Position numbers and translations under genes: made by a program. Below are positions 23,327-34,946 of a stretch of 64,000 bases of DNA, in pieces. The DNA lies in NCBI GenBank assembly GCA_001414345.1, contig LLCB01000036.1, positions 62,001 to 126,000 on the forward strand, written 5' to 3'. Positions within the stretch are counted from its first letter, which is position 1. Every line of letters begins with the position of its first letter. The notes under the pieces were generated by a model. The model did no database searches. It had not been told where the DNA came from and worked only from the letters and a program-made list of their open reading frames with translations. The stretch is from Hymenoscyphus infarciens (taxonomy: Eukaryota; Ascomycota; Leotiomycetes; Helotiales; Helotiaceae).

Positions 23327-24889
23327 TGTGACATTAGGGCAGCTGAGAGTTAGACAAATACATGGCTCTGGACAAGAATTATAAAGTCTTCAAGTATTTA
23401 ATCTCTGTAAGAGCTCATTTTGATTTTCTTGTAAATCTATAAATGGGAATAGATTGGCAAGTAACTTACTAATAGCTGTTCGTTATAAAAAGACTCTACT
23501 ATTTAGATTCCGATCTTTCCAATCGGTAGATAGGATAGAGTACATATTGAAAGGGTAGGAGAGACAGGAGAGAAGAAGAGAGGACGGCCTCGAGTATTAG
23601 AGAAGGTGATGTCTATGTTTTTGTTTCCTAGGGGGGGGGGGGTGAGGAGATCTCAACTTTCAAGTTCTACTTTGCATGCTTCTCTCGAGCCGTCATCCCC
23701 GCTTCTACTCGATAATTCAGGTCGGGTATCTATCTAGTAAAAAAAATACAAATAAGAACGAAGAAACAACATCAACGACAATAAGAAAACAAACCAGTAT
23801 CAAGAATCACAAAACAGGCAAAAAGAAAAGAAAAGAAGGCTGAGAAGTCCAACATGAACATAGCCTTCGAATATATTATGCAATGACCAGGGGGTTAACC
23901 TTTTACCTTTTCTTCAGCTAAGTTCATTCGTTTAATCGTGGAACTGGGGAACCAGTGAATTGGGTTCAAGAGATTGATTTGTTGTGCAGAGAGAGTTCCG
24001 TGGGTCGAGACGGTGCGCGTTTATTCCTATGCAGGGAAGAACTGGGGTTAGGTTGGTAGGCGGCTAAGAGTCTCATCATCGTTCTGCGTACACCCATGGG
24101 AAGATAGAAGTATAGAAGTCCTAGAAGAATTGAGTATTTGTTTTAGAGGACTTGAAACAACGATGATTTTGAACCGTTCGCACAATTGATTTGGTTGTTT
24201 CGTTAATTTTCTTGATAGGTTTGTTTGGGGGCGGAAAGGGGGAGGTGTCATGTGAGTTGTTAGGCCCTTGTGATTGGAGGGTGGTTTTATTCAATATTAC
24301 GTTCTATAAACCCACACCTAGAAGAAAGGCACGTCCGTGCGACTAGTAACCGACCTCGGCCATAAACCCACCCCTCCCGCAATTGAGGAATTTTCGTGCC
24401 AGGTATTATACCAACGACATTAAAAAGAACCAACAATCTCGCGGTGATGTTCTAGATTACTTTCTGATGAGGGAGCGAGGTGTTTCATAGATTTCCTCGT
24501 CAGACGATGAATAGGATTTTCGATTGACGATGTTTCCATCTCTGCGGTTATGTACGTCAGCCAAATTATCAGAATCCCACAACGGCACCACGGGCTGCAG
24601 AATCCGATTATCATACGGTTACATCAGATGCAGCTTATCCGGGCAAAAGATAAGTCGAAACATCGAGGTTCGAAATATACAACAGTACGGGGTTGTGTCT
24701 TTTTTCTGGAAGAAAATGTGAGAGCCACAGGCCACCACTCATCGACACAGCCTTGGCAATACAACGTTGTGTGGCACGGCACCCCCAAATGTCGTTGTCA
24801 GTCGCCCTCACTCCTCACTCCTTCCTCAAACTGTTCAATTCCAACTTCCGACGGGAGACTTCTCTTCTCTGTCATTTATCGCCTTCAGG
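23327..24889. other. gene-free stretch
   Basis: 1.6 kb with no supported gene. It contains a run of about ten G at 23633-23642, A-rich leader-like sequence around 23740-23840, and small frames without motifs. The right part may hold the promoter and missing first exon of the double-psi beta-barrel-like gene. Confidence 0.5.
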
Positions 24890-24982
24890 ATGCACAGGCG
24901 ACATCTAGCACTTCTCCTAGTCTTGCTCTCTTAGGAATTCTTCCCCAAAATATCTCCTAGACCTCATACTAATCCATCACAG

Positions 24983-25390
24983 AACGGAGGAGGAACCTGT
25001 GGAGCGGTCAGCAATATCAAGGCCTACCCAGAAACTCAAGGCTACACAACTTGCGAGCCTAGTGATGCCCAATACGCCAAAACGATAGCACAACACGGAA
25101 CCAACAACATCGTCGCCATGTCCATCGACGCACTCGGTCCCAACAAAGCCAAATACTGCGGAAAGAAAGTAGTAGTTACATACAACGGCGTGAAGCGAAC
25201 CGACTTGAACCTCTTCATCTGGGACGGATGTGCGGCATGCAATGCGAACGGAGGACTCGACTTCAGCAGTACCATTTTCGCTGAAATTGCGGGTGCGGAT
25301 AACTGCAAGGATGGGAGAATTGAGAACAAGATGACTTGGGAGATTGTTGATGAGACCATTTTGCCTTACAAGGCAATTGGATCTGAATGA
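24983..25390 (+). CDS. secreted double-psi beta-barrel-like protein, 5' end unresolved
   Basis: The readable part is about 135 residues. It starts NGGGTCGAVSNIKAYPE and runs through NIVAMSIDALG, CGKKVVVTYNG, WDGCAACNANGGLDFSSTIF, DNCKDGRIENKMTWEIV and a stop. The order (CG, V-V-Y-G, DGC-AC, LD-S-F, C-G, W) fits the barwin/RlpA/expansin-like double-psi beta-barrel fold of small secreted fungal proteins. A good acceptor (TACTAATCCATCACAG) precedes 24983. In the same frame an ATG at 24890 begins MHRRHLALLLVLLS, which looks like the start of a signal peptide, but TAG follows at 24932. I found no convincing donor that rescues it. Either the first exon lies further left, or the signal region is broken. 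Cerato-platanin-type and other elicitors share this fold, but no activity can be claimed. Confidence 0.65.
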   Translation, partial: NGGGTCGAVSNIKAYPETQGYTTCEPSDAQYAKTIAQHGTNNIVAMSIDALGPNKAKYCGKKVVVTYNGVKRTDLNLFIWDGCAACNANGGLDFSSTIFAEIAGADNCKDGRIENKMTWEIVDETILPYKAIGSE

Positions 25391-26340
25391 TTATTCTCAT
25401 GTTGGAATGAATCATGTTAGGATGGGAGGTTTCCAAAGAGTGTCGGAAGAAGTGGTTTGTAACAATATTTTCTGTTGTACAAATTTATACCCAATGCTGC
25501 TGTTGCAGCCTCTTTACAATTATACCCTTTTACAGTTACGAGAGGAGTGGTAATTGTTTATATAAAAGAGAAGTTCAATGGTGACAGCCCCTTTTATATT
25601 GGTCTTTTGTCAGGTTGATCACCCGTCGCTTACGATATATCATCGAATACGAGAGAGGATGATACCAAAACTCCATAGTGCACCTCAAATCAAGGCTGTC
25701 TCCCAGTTCGTAGCTTACTTCCGCTTAATTAAAGCGTTCGGTCAAGTTACTGTAATTGAAATAAATGGCCAAAGTTAGAGTTATTCAAAATTTGCTTATA
25801 CATTTTATTTGCTAAACCAAGTCGAGACAATTAAAACGAGTATGTGAAGTTTGGAAGAACTATTTTTTATAGCGATAAATAGATGCATTCATGCCAATTT
25901 AACGACATATACTATCGAGTAACAGGTGCAGAGGCAGCCTTTCTGTTTGCGGCAATTGACGATCCGAGGCTGGTAACAAAAGAATCTTCTGAGGTAACAA
26001 CGGGCGGGAAGACTTAATCTTTCGATAAATAATGTAGTAGTGCTAATTGGAGTCATCAAAGCATTCGGGTAATGCGCCATGAACTCTTAACATTTGATAG
26101 ATCTAGGAGCAATTAAAAATTGTAACAGAGAATAGCTATCAATATCGAGTACCACATAATTCGCGCTCAATTCTTCTGTTTTGTTTGGGAAACTACTATG
26201 TAAAAATGTTTATTTGACACCTAGCCGTACTGTCACCAAGTCCTTACTTCTCCACACTAGCTAGATCATGTTCTCAGAACTCTCTACCTCAAATAATAGT
26301 CTCCTAGTTTTTCTGTCGTATGACCATTAGATGGACTCAT
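25391..26340. other. gene-free stretch
   Basis: About 950 bases, increasingly AT-rich, with no recognisable coding sequence on either strand. Confidence 0.5.
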
Positions 26341-27259
26341 CTATTTCTCGAGAAAATGCTCGAGGTGTACCATAATTGGATAACGACCAAGATCAACCTC
26401 CGTAGCTTCTATCATATGAGATGGGAATCTTAGCCCAGATATTCCCGCAGCATTCGCGCACGTGGTGCAAATAAATCCTAGAATATATTAGTAACAAACA
26501 ATGAAATTGATTCAGTCCAGTACATACGCGCCGGAGGTTCGTTTACGTGTTTTTGAATGTTTTTGTGCAACCTATCAAAGTACGTTGAGGTAAAATCTGT
26601 GACGGTTCGTAATTCATGTAGCTCCGACCGCGTGAAAATTGCTGTTTTGTCTCCTTTGGTTTCAGCTCCCCTTACGACTCTTTCCAGGTCACCAATTACC
26701 CAGAGATAAGAACCTCTAGTAAAAGCGTCCTCTCTAAACAGTATTATAAAGATCTCGTATATATAAAAGGCTTGCTTTACTTGGAGCTCAGATTAAGGTG
26801 ATATCTTAGCCGAGGGTAACGTCGAACTGATTTCTATTGCCCTGTTTCCCTCTCTAAGATAGCTTAGAAAACGTGAAGCTAAAAGATCGATAGTCTCCTA
26901 TGCTTGAACCATCTTCTTGTGATCTAGAATTGTGGATATTTGAAGTCGCACAATTGCTGGTCCTTTCCAAAAGTATTGGAAATAACGACCTGGGTATAAG
27001 TCCTACGAGCGATATGGTACCCTGCGTCTGAATCTGCCGGTTCCTTTGAGATGGTGTTTGCGAAATTGGCGAAGCGAAGTTGTTCTGGGTCTGAGGTGGT
27101 GTTGCTATGCATCCGCTGCCGTTCGTGGAAGTAGACAGATCAATATTGCGGCGAAGCGTGAATTAGGGCGCGAAGAGAGTCGCGATCATCGACGTGAGTT
27201 AAGGCATCTCTGCAGAGCTCGAGAGGAAAAGTCTCGAGTTGGGGTATGGGGTTCTCCAT
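26341..27259 (-). pseudogene. F-box-type protein pseudogene
   Basis: A decayed minus-strand gene. From ATG 27259 it reads ENPIPQLETFPLELCRDAL, DRDSLRALIHASPQY, then TGA at 27142-27140, and continues in frame as SVYFHERQRMHSNTTSD up to TAG at 26924. This is the layout of fungal F-box-like proteins (L-P-x-E, LRALIHASP, Y-x-x-R). Further fragments follow in shifted frames: GDYRSFSFTFSKLS, and then SELQVKQAFYIYEIFIILF through HKNIQKHVNEPPAR. A normal intron (donor GTATGT, acceptor TTCTAG) joins the latter to FICTTCANAAGISGLRFP and the stop at 26343-26341. At least three stops and shifts make it non-functional. The first stop (CGA to TGA) and its place beside the RIP block suggest RIP leakage. The family call is by motif only. 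Confidence 0.65.
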
Positions 27260-27796
27260 GTTTGTGTTATAACCATGAGAGACCAAGAGTTGAATATGTT
27301 GGCTTGGTAGGGATCGAAGAGGGTGGACGAGGAGATACAGAACTAAATTAAATCACCAGACTTGATGTCAAGGACCCCCGGCTTCCTTGAAGTATTCACT
27401 ATCTTTTTGCTTCTAAAACGTCAGAGAGTTAGACTCTTTAAAAGCTATAAACTAACTTCCCGAGAAACGATGTCTTAGATCAAAGACTGAAACTGATTGC
27501 AACAGCATGTTGCTTATGTCGATAGGTCCTTCGTATCCGGCTGCATATACAGTGACGGCAGTTTAAATTTCCCCGCCTAAACGCTTCTAGGTATTAGGAT
27601 AAGAAAGGATCCCCTACTCTATTAGAATATAATAGGATAGGATAACTCCTCTTATAGGATATATTAGAGCCTGTTTGGCTAGCCCTGAGATAGTATTAAA
27701 TAATCTATTAAAAATGCCGAGACCTTTCTAAAGTAGCTTAGTAGGTTATTATCCGATTATTAAAATAATATAAGTAGTAATTGTTTAGCTTATTTA

Positions 27797-27987
27797 TATA
27801 ACGGCTCTCTACAAATATATAAAGAGAGTGCTTATAGAATAGTACCTAATATTAAGGAAAACTAAACTAAAGAGAAAAGCGAAGAGTATAAGTACTCTAG
27901 CTTTATTTATATATATTAAGTAAAGCCTTAGTAAAGTCTTAGAATAACCTGGTTATATAAGTAACGTATATAACTAGGACTATTATA
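27797..27987 (-). repeat. LTR (3' LTR in element orientation)
   Basis: 191 bp, aligned without gaps to 33397-33587. Differences between the two are nearly all C/T or G/A, as RIP produces. Confidence 0.9.
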
Positions 27988-30510
27988 CTACTCTCTCTTT
28001 AAACGAGCCTCTTATAACTAAGTAGCTTTATTCTCCTTTAATATAAAAGTATTAACTTCTAGCTTACTATAATCCTCTCTTCTAGCCTTATATACTACTT
28101 TCTATAGTAGAAGAGCTTCTAGAGGACTAGTTATCTTTAGCTTCTCTAAATAGAACCTCTTTACTAGTTATAGTATATATATTAGTTATTAAGCTAGATA
28201 TTAATTAAGGTCTTTATTATAGCCTTTCTACTTAATTTAGTAATAGAGAGACTATTATCTCTTCTTACTAGCTAGTATTTCTTCGACCTCTTATTTCTCT
28301 TCTTTGTTTATAATAATTAGTAGAAGTAGTATAACTACCTATCCTAGTAAGGGATTATTTATAGCCTTATATAACTTCTTAGAAGCGAAGATAGAGTAAA
28401 CTTTAATAAAAGCTAGTAGTTATAATTAGAAAGTAGAATCTACTTCTTTAAGAATCTTAAAAGAGCTAGCTATCTAGTAGTCTAGCTTTTAGCTTAGTTA
28501 TTAAGTTACCTAGTCCTTTATTATAATAAAGACTATATCTCTTACTCTAAAATTAATATCTTATTTATATTTATTTATATCTTATTCCTTCTTTTATTAA
28601 GCTTTTAATATATTTACTTAGCTAACGTCTAAGACCTCTTAGATTATCTTTATAACTACTATAGCCTCTTCTTATAATAGCTGTTCTTTTATATTAGCTA
28701 GTTCTAGTGTTTACTAGTTAAACGAGGTTCTTAGTATATATCTCTTTTATAACTTAAAAGGCGATATTCTAATAGTATTATAAAGTAGTACTAATTATAT
28801 ATAGTCTATTATTAGAAAGATCTTAAACTAATTAGTATAATAATAATTAATATATAGCTATAAGCGCTAATTAAGATATTAATTTATACTCTTAGTCTAG
28901 CTATTAGTTTAAGCGTGGTTTATAATAGAGAGTTAAAGCTAAATACCTAGGATTTAAGTAAACTCTTTCTAGAACGTAGTAATAAAGTAAGAGCTCTTAT
29001 CTAATATTATACTTTTTAAAATCTTATAATATTATAGAATATATTTAATATATAACCTTACTATCTATTTAGAAGTAATATTCTTATAGTAGAGTATTGA
29101 AATAGACTACTTAGATAAGTAGTCTATTACTATAAATATATTATTATAACTATACTTATTAACTAGAAAAGACTTAAAATCTATAGCTATATATTACTAT
29201 ATATATAGTAGTACTAGGAGTAAGTATAGATAGCTAGGTGTTTTATTTTAAGAAACGTCTACTCTTCTATATTTATAGTAGTTTTATATATATCTTATAA
29301 TATTAGCTTTTATATTTTACTAGATATATCTTAAATATAGAATCTAGTAGGTTTTATTCTTTTCTAGATAAGCTAGAAGTATTTAATTATAAGCCTTATA
29401 AATTAGGTCTATTCTTAGCGTATCTACGTCTAGTACTACTAAGTAGTCTTAGTAAAGTAAAAGGCCTTTCTCTAAGATATATAGAGAATTAGTATTAGTT
29501 TTAGCTTATGCTTATATAGCTTAAAGTATTATAGTATTCTTATTTACTTAGTAGATTTATTCTAAAAGTGTAAATAATTCTTAGAAGTAGTCTTTATTAA
29601 CTAGAGCTAGTATAATCGAGCTTATTTTAACTTCTAAGTCTTTAAGTACTTCTATATTAACTTATTCCTTTATTAGAAGTATATAGGTCTAGTACTACTT
29701 TTTAAGTTTCTTCTATAAGTATATCTTATTTACTTTATAAGTTAAAGTATCTATCTTCTTATTCTTATACTTTAAATAAAATATAATAATAAAATAGTAC
29801 TTAGCTAAGGCTTTAGCCTACCTTACTTAATAGGTAGTAAGTTACTTAGTAGTTATAAAGTACTTAAGCGTCTTATAATTAGTATAAATATAGATCTTTA
29901 AATAAGTACTTTATAGTTCTAGTCTCTATTCTATAAGTAAGTATATAATAGTAAGTAGCTCTTTATTATATATTTCATAGTTATACTTAGCTAGAGATAT
30001 AGTCTTACTAAAGTAGGCTATAGAGTACTATTCTCTATTAGCTTATTATTATTATAATACTCTAGTAATAATTCTATTTAAAGCGTCTATCTTAATTATA
30101 GTAAGAAGGTTAAAAGAGTAGTAGTAGAGGATTAGTATAAAGATAAGTACTATCTTTAAGTCTTTAAACACTTCTTAGTACTCCTTATTAAAATTAAAAA
30201 GTATATTATTCTATATTAGGCGTACTAAGAGCTTTATAATTATACTATAATTCTAGATAAACCTTTAATAGAAGTTATAGAAACTAAAGAAGCTCTAAAT
30301 ACCTTTTACTATCTTTAAAGCTTACTATTTCTATACTACTAAGACCTTTTTAAAGTCTACTTTAATATTATTAGTATTAATAATAAACCTAAGATATTTT
30401 ATCTTCTTAATATTAAACTTATACTTCTTAATATTAACTTATAACTAAGTATTCTTAAAACGTTAAAAGACTTTTTATATATACTCTTTATATTTAAAAA
30501 CGTTTAATTA

Positions 30511-30534
30511 ATAAATAAGAATATTATCTAAATA
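30511..30534 (-). other. reverse-transcriptase active-site trace
   Basis: Minus-strand codons read YLDNILIY. This corresponds to the Ty3/Gypsy catalytic box Y-L-D-D-I-L, with the second Asp now Asn by a G-to-A change. It lies between gag and the 3' LTR, as expected. Confidence 0.75.
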
Positions 30535-32108
30535 AGTAAAGTAGAAGTTGTCTAAATAGTTAAATAGAATATTATTTATATAGTACTAGTAAGTAGATAA
30601 GCTATTTATTAGACTAAACAGTAGAACCTTATACTTATACGTTCTATAATAAGTATAAAAAGTAGTTAATTTCTTAGTATTTAGATCTATTTATATATAG
30701 TAGAAAGCTTACTAGATATCTAGCTTAGTAAAAATATAAGTTTAAATAAACGTTTTATTAATTAAAAGTAATAAATAGTAGTCCTTTTAAGTAAGAATAT
30801 TAAGTTTTTAGAAGTTAATATAGAAACGTAGTCTTCTATCTACTTTTTTTATAAATAGAATAAAAGTAGTAAAAGAGGACTAGCTATATTTAATAAACCC
30901 TTTATAGAGATTCTCTAAAATATATTCCTTTATAGCTAATAACTCTTCTATAGATATCTTATATAAAGGGGAATATCTAAAGATATTTAGACTTTTAAGA
31001 TTAATCTTATAGTTATAGTATTAGTAAGGTAAGAAGGTGTCTAAGATAGTCTTAGAAAATACCTCTTTAAAGTCTTAGTACTTATTAGGAAAAGTAATAT
31101 TAAGAGCTATATCTAGCTCTTAATTAGCTATAATAGTATTAATTTTATATATACTTATAATAAACATCTTACTATTCTTTTAAAATAAGTAATAATATAT
31201 TCTTATAGCTAAAATAGCTAAAATATTAATAATAGAGTCTAACTTCTTTAAGATAAAGGGTTTCTACTAGTATACTAAAGCAAGCACCTTCTTTATAATA
31301 CTCTTAAGTTCTTTCTTTATAACCTAGTATTATACTTATATTAAGGACTTATAACCTCCTCTACTATATATAGTCGAGGTATAACTAGTTAAGGTTATAG
31401 TATTAATTTTAAGATAATCTATAGGCTTTAAGAGTCGTCTACCTTATTAGCACTATTCGTCGATTTCTATAGCTTAGTTATAAGTATTAGCTTTATCCTA
31501 GTAAGAGAGTATAAAGTCTTTTAGTTATATAATATCTTAAGAGAGAAGAGTTAGCTATTAAGCTAAGAAGTAAGGCTTAAAGTTATTAGGCTAGAGTAGT
31601 TTCTAATAAGTTACGTTAATATTAATATAAAAGTACTTAAAGAACCTTTAGTTAAGAATAATATTATATAGACTTAAGTCTAAGAGAATAAATAGTATAT
31701 TAAAGAATTTATAGCTATCTAAGATATAATTTAAAAAGAGATAGTATATAGCTTTACTCTTAATTTCTCTATTATATCTATAAATCTTAATAAAGGTAGG
31801 AAGTCTTTTAGTCTTTAAACTATAGAACTTTATAAGGTTATAACTAAGTTATATATTTATAAAAGAAAAGGTATTTACTCTAAGGTTACTAAGAGTAGTA
31901 GTTTATATACTAAATCTATTAATAGTTATTATACTAGGTAAAGTAAATACTTTTCTACTAATTAATAACTATAGATTAATCTTAAAGAGATTAATCTTAT
32001 ATTTATCTAAGAAGGAGTCTTCTCTTAAGCTTCTTTATTTCTTAACTCTAAGTTAGTATCTTCTTCTTTAAGCTCTTTAAAGTTAACCTTATATATCTTT
32101 AGCTTTAG

Positions 32109-32150
32109 ATAATCCTTAACGTAATAACTAAGCTTACTATAGTTAAAGCA
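32109..32150 (-). other. gag zinc-knuckle trace
   Basis: Minus-strand codons read CFNYSKLSYYVKDY. The spacing is that of a CX2CX4HX4C retroviral-type knuckle, with the second and fourth metal ligands and the histidine now Tyr. Each change is a single C-to-T or G-to-A transition (Cys to Tyr, His to Tyr), and the two Ser positions fit Gly changed the same way. This marks gag and gives the element's direction. Confidence 0.75.
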
Positions 32151-33396
32151 CTTATCTAATAGTTCTAGAGTTAAGTAGTTATTTATAATAGAGGTATTAA
32201 AGCGTCTAAGAGAGATAAAAGAGACTATAAAGAAAGAAGAGCTAGTAGGCGTAGAAGTAGGCGTATACTAGTTTAAGGTAGAAGAAAAGTTTATTAATTA
32301 TACTCTTTAAGAAGCGAGATTTTAAAAGTTATTATTAATACTACTTATAAGATTATAAAAGGAGTTTATATCTCTCTTAGCTTAGAACTTAGTAATAATA
32401 AGAGATTAGTATAGTATAAGAATTAACTTATTCTATAAGTCTTCTATCTAGTCTTATTAAAGAACTTTAGCTTTATCTATAAGTTATTAGAACTTAGTAT
32501 AGAAGTTATAGAAAGTTTCTATCTTTAATATAATAAGGTCTTAATATTAAATATAAGCTTCTTAGTATATATAAGAGCTAATAGTAATGTTTTAGAGGTA
32601 AGTTAATATCTCTTTATAACTACTAAACTAATCTATAATATTAAACTTATATCTTAGATAAATATAGTTTTAGACTCTTCTAGAAGTATAATAGTAGATT
32701 AAATTTATCTTTACTTCCTTAGACTTAAAGTAGTTAATATTAATAAATAACTTTACTATAATTTTAGTTTCCTAAGTTATATAAGTAAATTCGTCTTTTA
32801 TAGTAAATTAGTAAGAATTAGCTATTTTACTTATCTTCTTTAATAATAGAACCGTAGAAAGAGAACGAGTTATATTAAGAGTCTATAGCTAAGTAGAGGT
32901 ATATTAATAAGAAGTACTAGCTATATTTAAAGTATTTACTTTAAGTTTATAAACTTTACTTATTAATAAGGTTATTACTTTAAGGATTTATTATAAAGTA
33001 GAGTTAGGTAGAAGTAATTTAGAGATCTTATACTATAAGAAACTAGTAGTTATTTTAATAAGAGAAGGTAGTAGTAGTATAGTAATAGCTAGTATATATG
33101 TTTTAGTAGGTCGAGTTCTTAAACTAGATTAAGACATAATATTAATAGAAGAGAGAAGAGAGATTAGCTCTACTAACTCTAAAGTAGAGTAGAATAGTTC
33201 TTAGATTAATAAGTTACCTTTAAAGGACTTAATATAGCTAATAGAAGAACGCTAAACCTTACTACTTAACGTAAATAGGTTAGGCTATATAAAAGAGAAT
33301 AGTAAATTTAGAGGATTTAATATAAGTAAATATATATATTATTATTAGAATATTAGTTAAAGCCTTTCTAGGTAAAGAGAGAGAGTTTAGTTTTAG

Positions 33397-33587
33397 TATA
33401 ATAGCTCTCTATAAATATATAAAGAGAGTATTTATAGAATAGTATCTAATATTAAGGAAAACTAAACTAAAGAGAAAAGCGAAGAGTATAAGCACTCTAG
33501 CTTTATTTATATATATTAAGCGAAGCCTTAGCAAAGCCTTAAGACAACCTGGTTACGTAAGTAACGTATATAACTAGGACTGTTACA
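33397..33587 (-). repeat. LTR (5' LTR in element orientation)
   Basis: 191-bp partner of 27797-27987, followed directly by the target duplication ATTTA. This copy keeps more C and G at its right end (for example ACGTAAGTAACG, CTGTTACA). Confidence 0.9.
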
Positions 33588-33900
33588 ATTTAATATATAT
33601 CTTAGATAGTACTAAAAGTAGCGGTCTAAATAGTAGTAATAAAAGATATATAAGAATATATTCTTCTTAGCGTTCTTTAGATAATAATTAGCTTATTACC
33701 TTATTTTAGTAGTATATATTCTTTTAAAGTATATTCGACTATATTTTAGAATATACCGTACTTTTTAAATATACGAGCTAAACGATTTAATATAACTAAA
33801 AGTATTAAATATATTAAGTTATCTAATCTTTATTTTATTACTTTTTTAGTAGTATAGATTCTAAATAATCCTATTAATATACTAGCTAAACAGGCTCTTA

Positions 33901-34200
33901 AGAGAGAAAGGATAATTTTAAAAGAAGGATTAGATTAGCTAGGAAAACTAAAAAGAGAGAGTAGGAACAGAAAAGCTAACTAGAATAAGTAGAAGAGAAG
34001 CGAAATTACTAAATAAAATCAACTACCTAATCCTCTCTTATATTTGCTACTAGGCACGGATAGGAGAATAAGACTATCTAGGATTTGAAAGGAAAGGATT
34101 AATTAAATATATAGGATATAATAAGGTAGAATAGCTGAAAAAGTAAAGAAAAGTATAGATAGGAGCGTTAAGAAAGAATAGAAGTACTAATCTGTCTAGG
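33901..34200. other. RIP-affected flank
   Basis: AT-rich sequence between the nested elements and the dehydrogenase pseudogene. It probably contains the unrecognisable 3' part of that gene. Confidence 0.4.
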
Positions 34201-34793
34201 AAACCTTAAACGCTATATAGTGACTACTCGTTTAAGATTACTCGAGGGTGCTATATATAGAAGGGGAAGAAGGTTACTATAAACTATTAGTAAATTTCTT
34301 ATTAACGAGTAGTGTTAAGAGGAAGAAGGTAATAGAACTTCTAAAGTGGAGATTTTAAGAGAATAACTTACTTTGCGAAGCGATTGCGACAATATATTAC
34401 CAAATAAGTAGCTAAATGAAGACCTTCCGACGATTTAGTATTTAGAAGCAAAGTCTTAGAACTCATACACAAGATATTAGTGTACCTCTCCTTGTCCGCG
34501 ATTTGCCGACAGAGTTCATCAACATTGCGAACCAGACTCGTATCTGCTTGGATGAAATCAAATTCTCCGTTAGGATTCGATTTCTTGCACACGTCGGCTA
34601 ACCCATCCCCAAATTCCGAGGAGTGACCAGTGAACTAAACGCGGGGACGAAGGGCGGCTGTGTACTTGGCGAATTGTATGAGAGTACTTTCTCCTACTCC
34701 GCTTGTTGCTCCGACGAAGACTTCAACGATATTAGAAGGGAAAGTGGTGCTAATTTTTGCATTGGATGCATCGACAGCCTTGAGAGAACCCAT
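34201..34793 (-). pseudogene. short-chain dehydrogenase/reductase pseudogene, 5' part
   Basis: From ATG 34793 the minus strand reads MGSLKAVDASNAKISTTFP, then the Rossmann glycine motif VFVGATSGVGE. After that come an in-frame TAG (34637-34635), GEFDFIQADTSLVRNVDELC, ILCMSSKTLLL and SEGLHLATYLVIYCRNRFA, as in fungal SDR/ketoreductase-like proteins. A donor GTAAGT at 34371 and an acceptor at 34277 lead to a second exon trace, NNLLPLL...SNLKRVVTI, ended by TAG. Beyond this the sequence passes into RIP-type AT-rich DNA and no C-terminal half is readable. One early stop plus loss of the 3' half make it a pseudogene. Exon 1 looks nearly normal in base use while exon 2 is partly converted, so the RIP border runs through the gene. 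Confidence 0.75.
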
Positions 34794-34946
34794 TTTAAGA
34801 GTATTAGTTCAAGTCAAGTTTGGAATTGACGGACGATGCTCTGTTCGCTTCTATATATTTGGAGTACGAAGATGCACTGTGAAACCACTGTGAAACCACT
34901 GTGAACCCACTGTCAATAAACAACGAATGAATGACTGCCTTGTACG

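Larger units (their letters stand above)
27797..33587 (-). mobile_element. Ty3/Gypsy-type LTR retrotransposon, RIP-degraded
   Basis: A 5,791-bp element with two 191-bp LTRs and a perfect 5-bp target duplication ATTTA (27792-27796 and 33588-33592). LTR ends are TGTAAC...GTTACA-like, read as TATAAC/GTTACA after RIP. Coding traces lie on the minus strand: a CCHC-knuckle-like trace at 32109-32150 (gag side), the reverse-transcriptase trace YLDNILIY at 30511-30534, and a further RT trace near 30370-30470 (KYKFNIKKIKYLRFII). A purine-rich tract (minus strand AAAGAGAGAGTAG) lies directly inside the left LTR at 27988-28000, as expected for the polypurine tract next to the 3' LTR. Order and orientation agree. 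Almost every CpA/TpG has become TpA, and stops occur throughout, so it is inert. Confidence 0.88.
27667..33897. mobile_element. TIR element, copy B, split by an LTR retrotransposon
   Basis: The left end GAGCCTGTTTGGCTAG (27667) is matched by the inverted right end (complement GAGCCTGTTTAGCTAG, ending 33897). Both are flanked by TTA (27664-27666, 33898-33900). Removing the retrotransposon and one target duplication leaves about 435 bp, close to the 447 bp of copy A. An interior CGTTTAGCTCG motif is shared with copy A. RIP explains the base differences. Confidence 0.8.

Noticed and set aside
34623..34893. Plus-strand open frames at 34.6-34.9 kb
   Set aside because: They are antisense to the dehydrogenase pseudogene, whose minus-strand frame carries the recognisable Rossmann motif.
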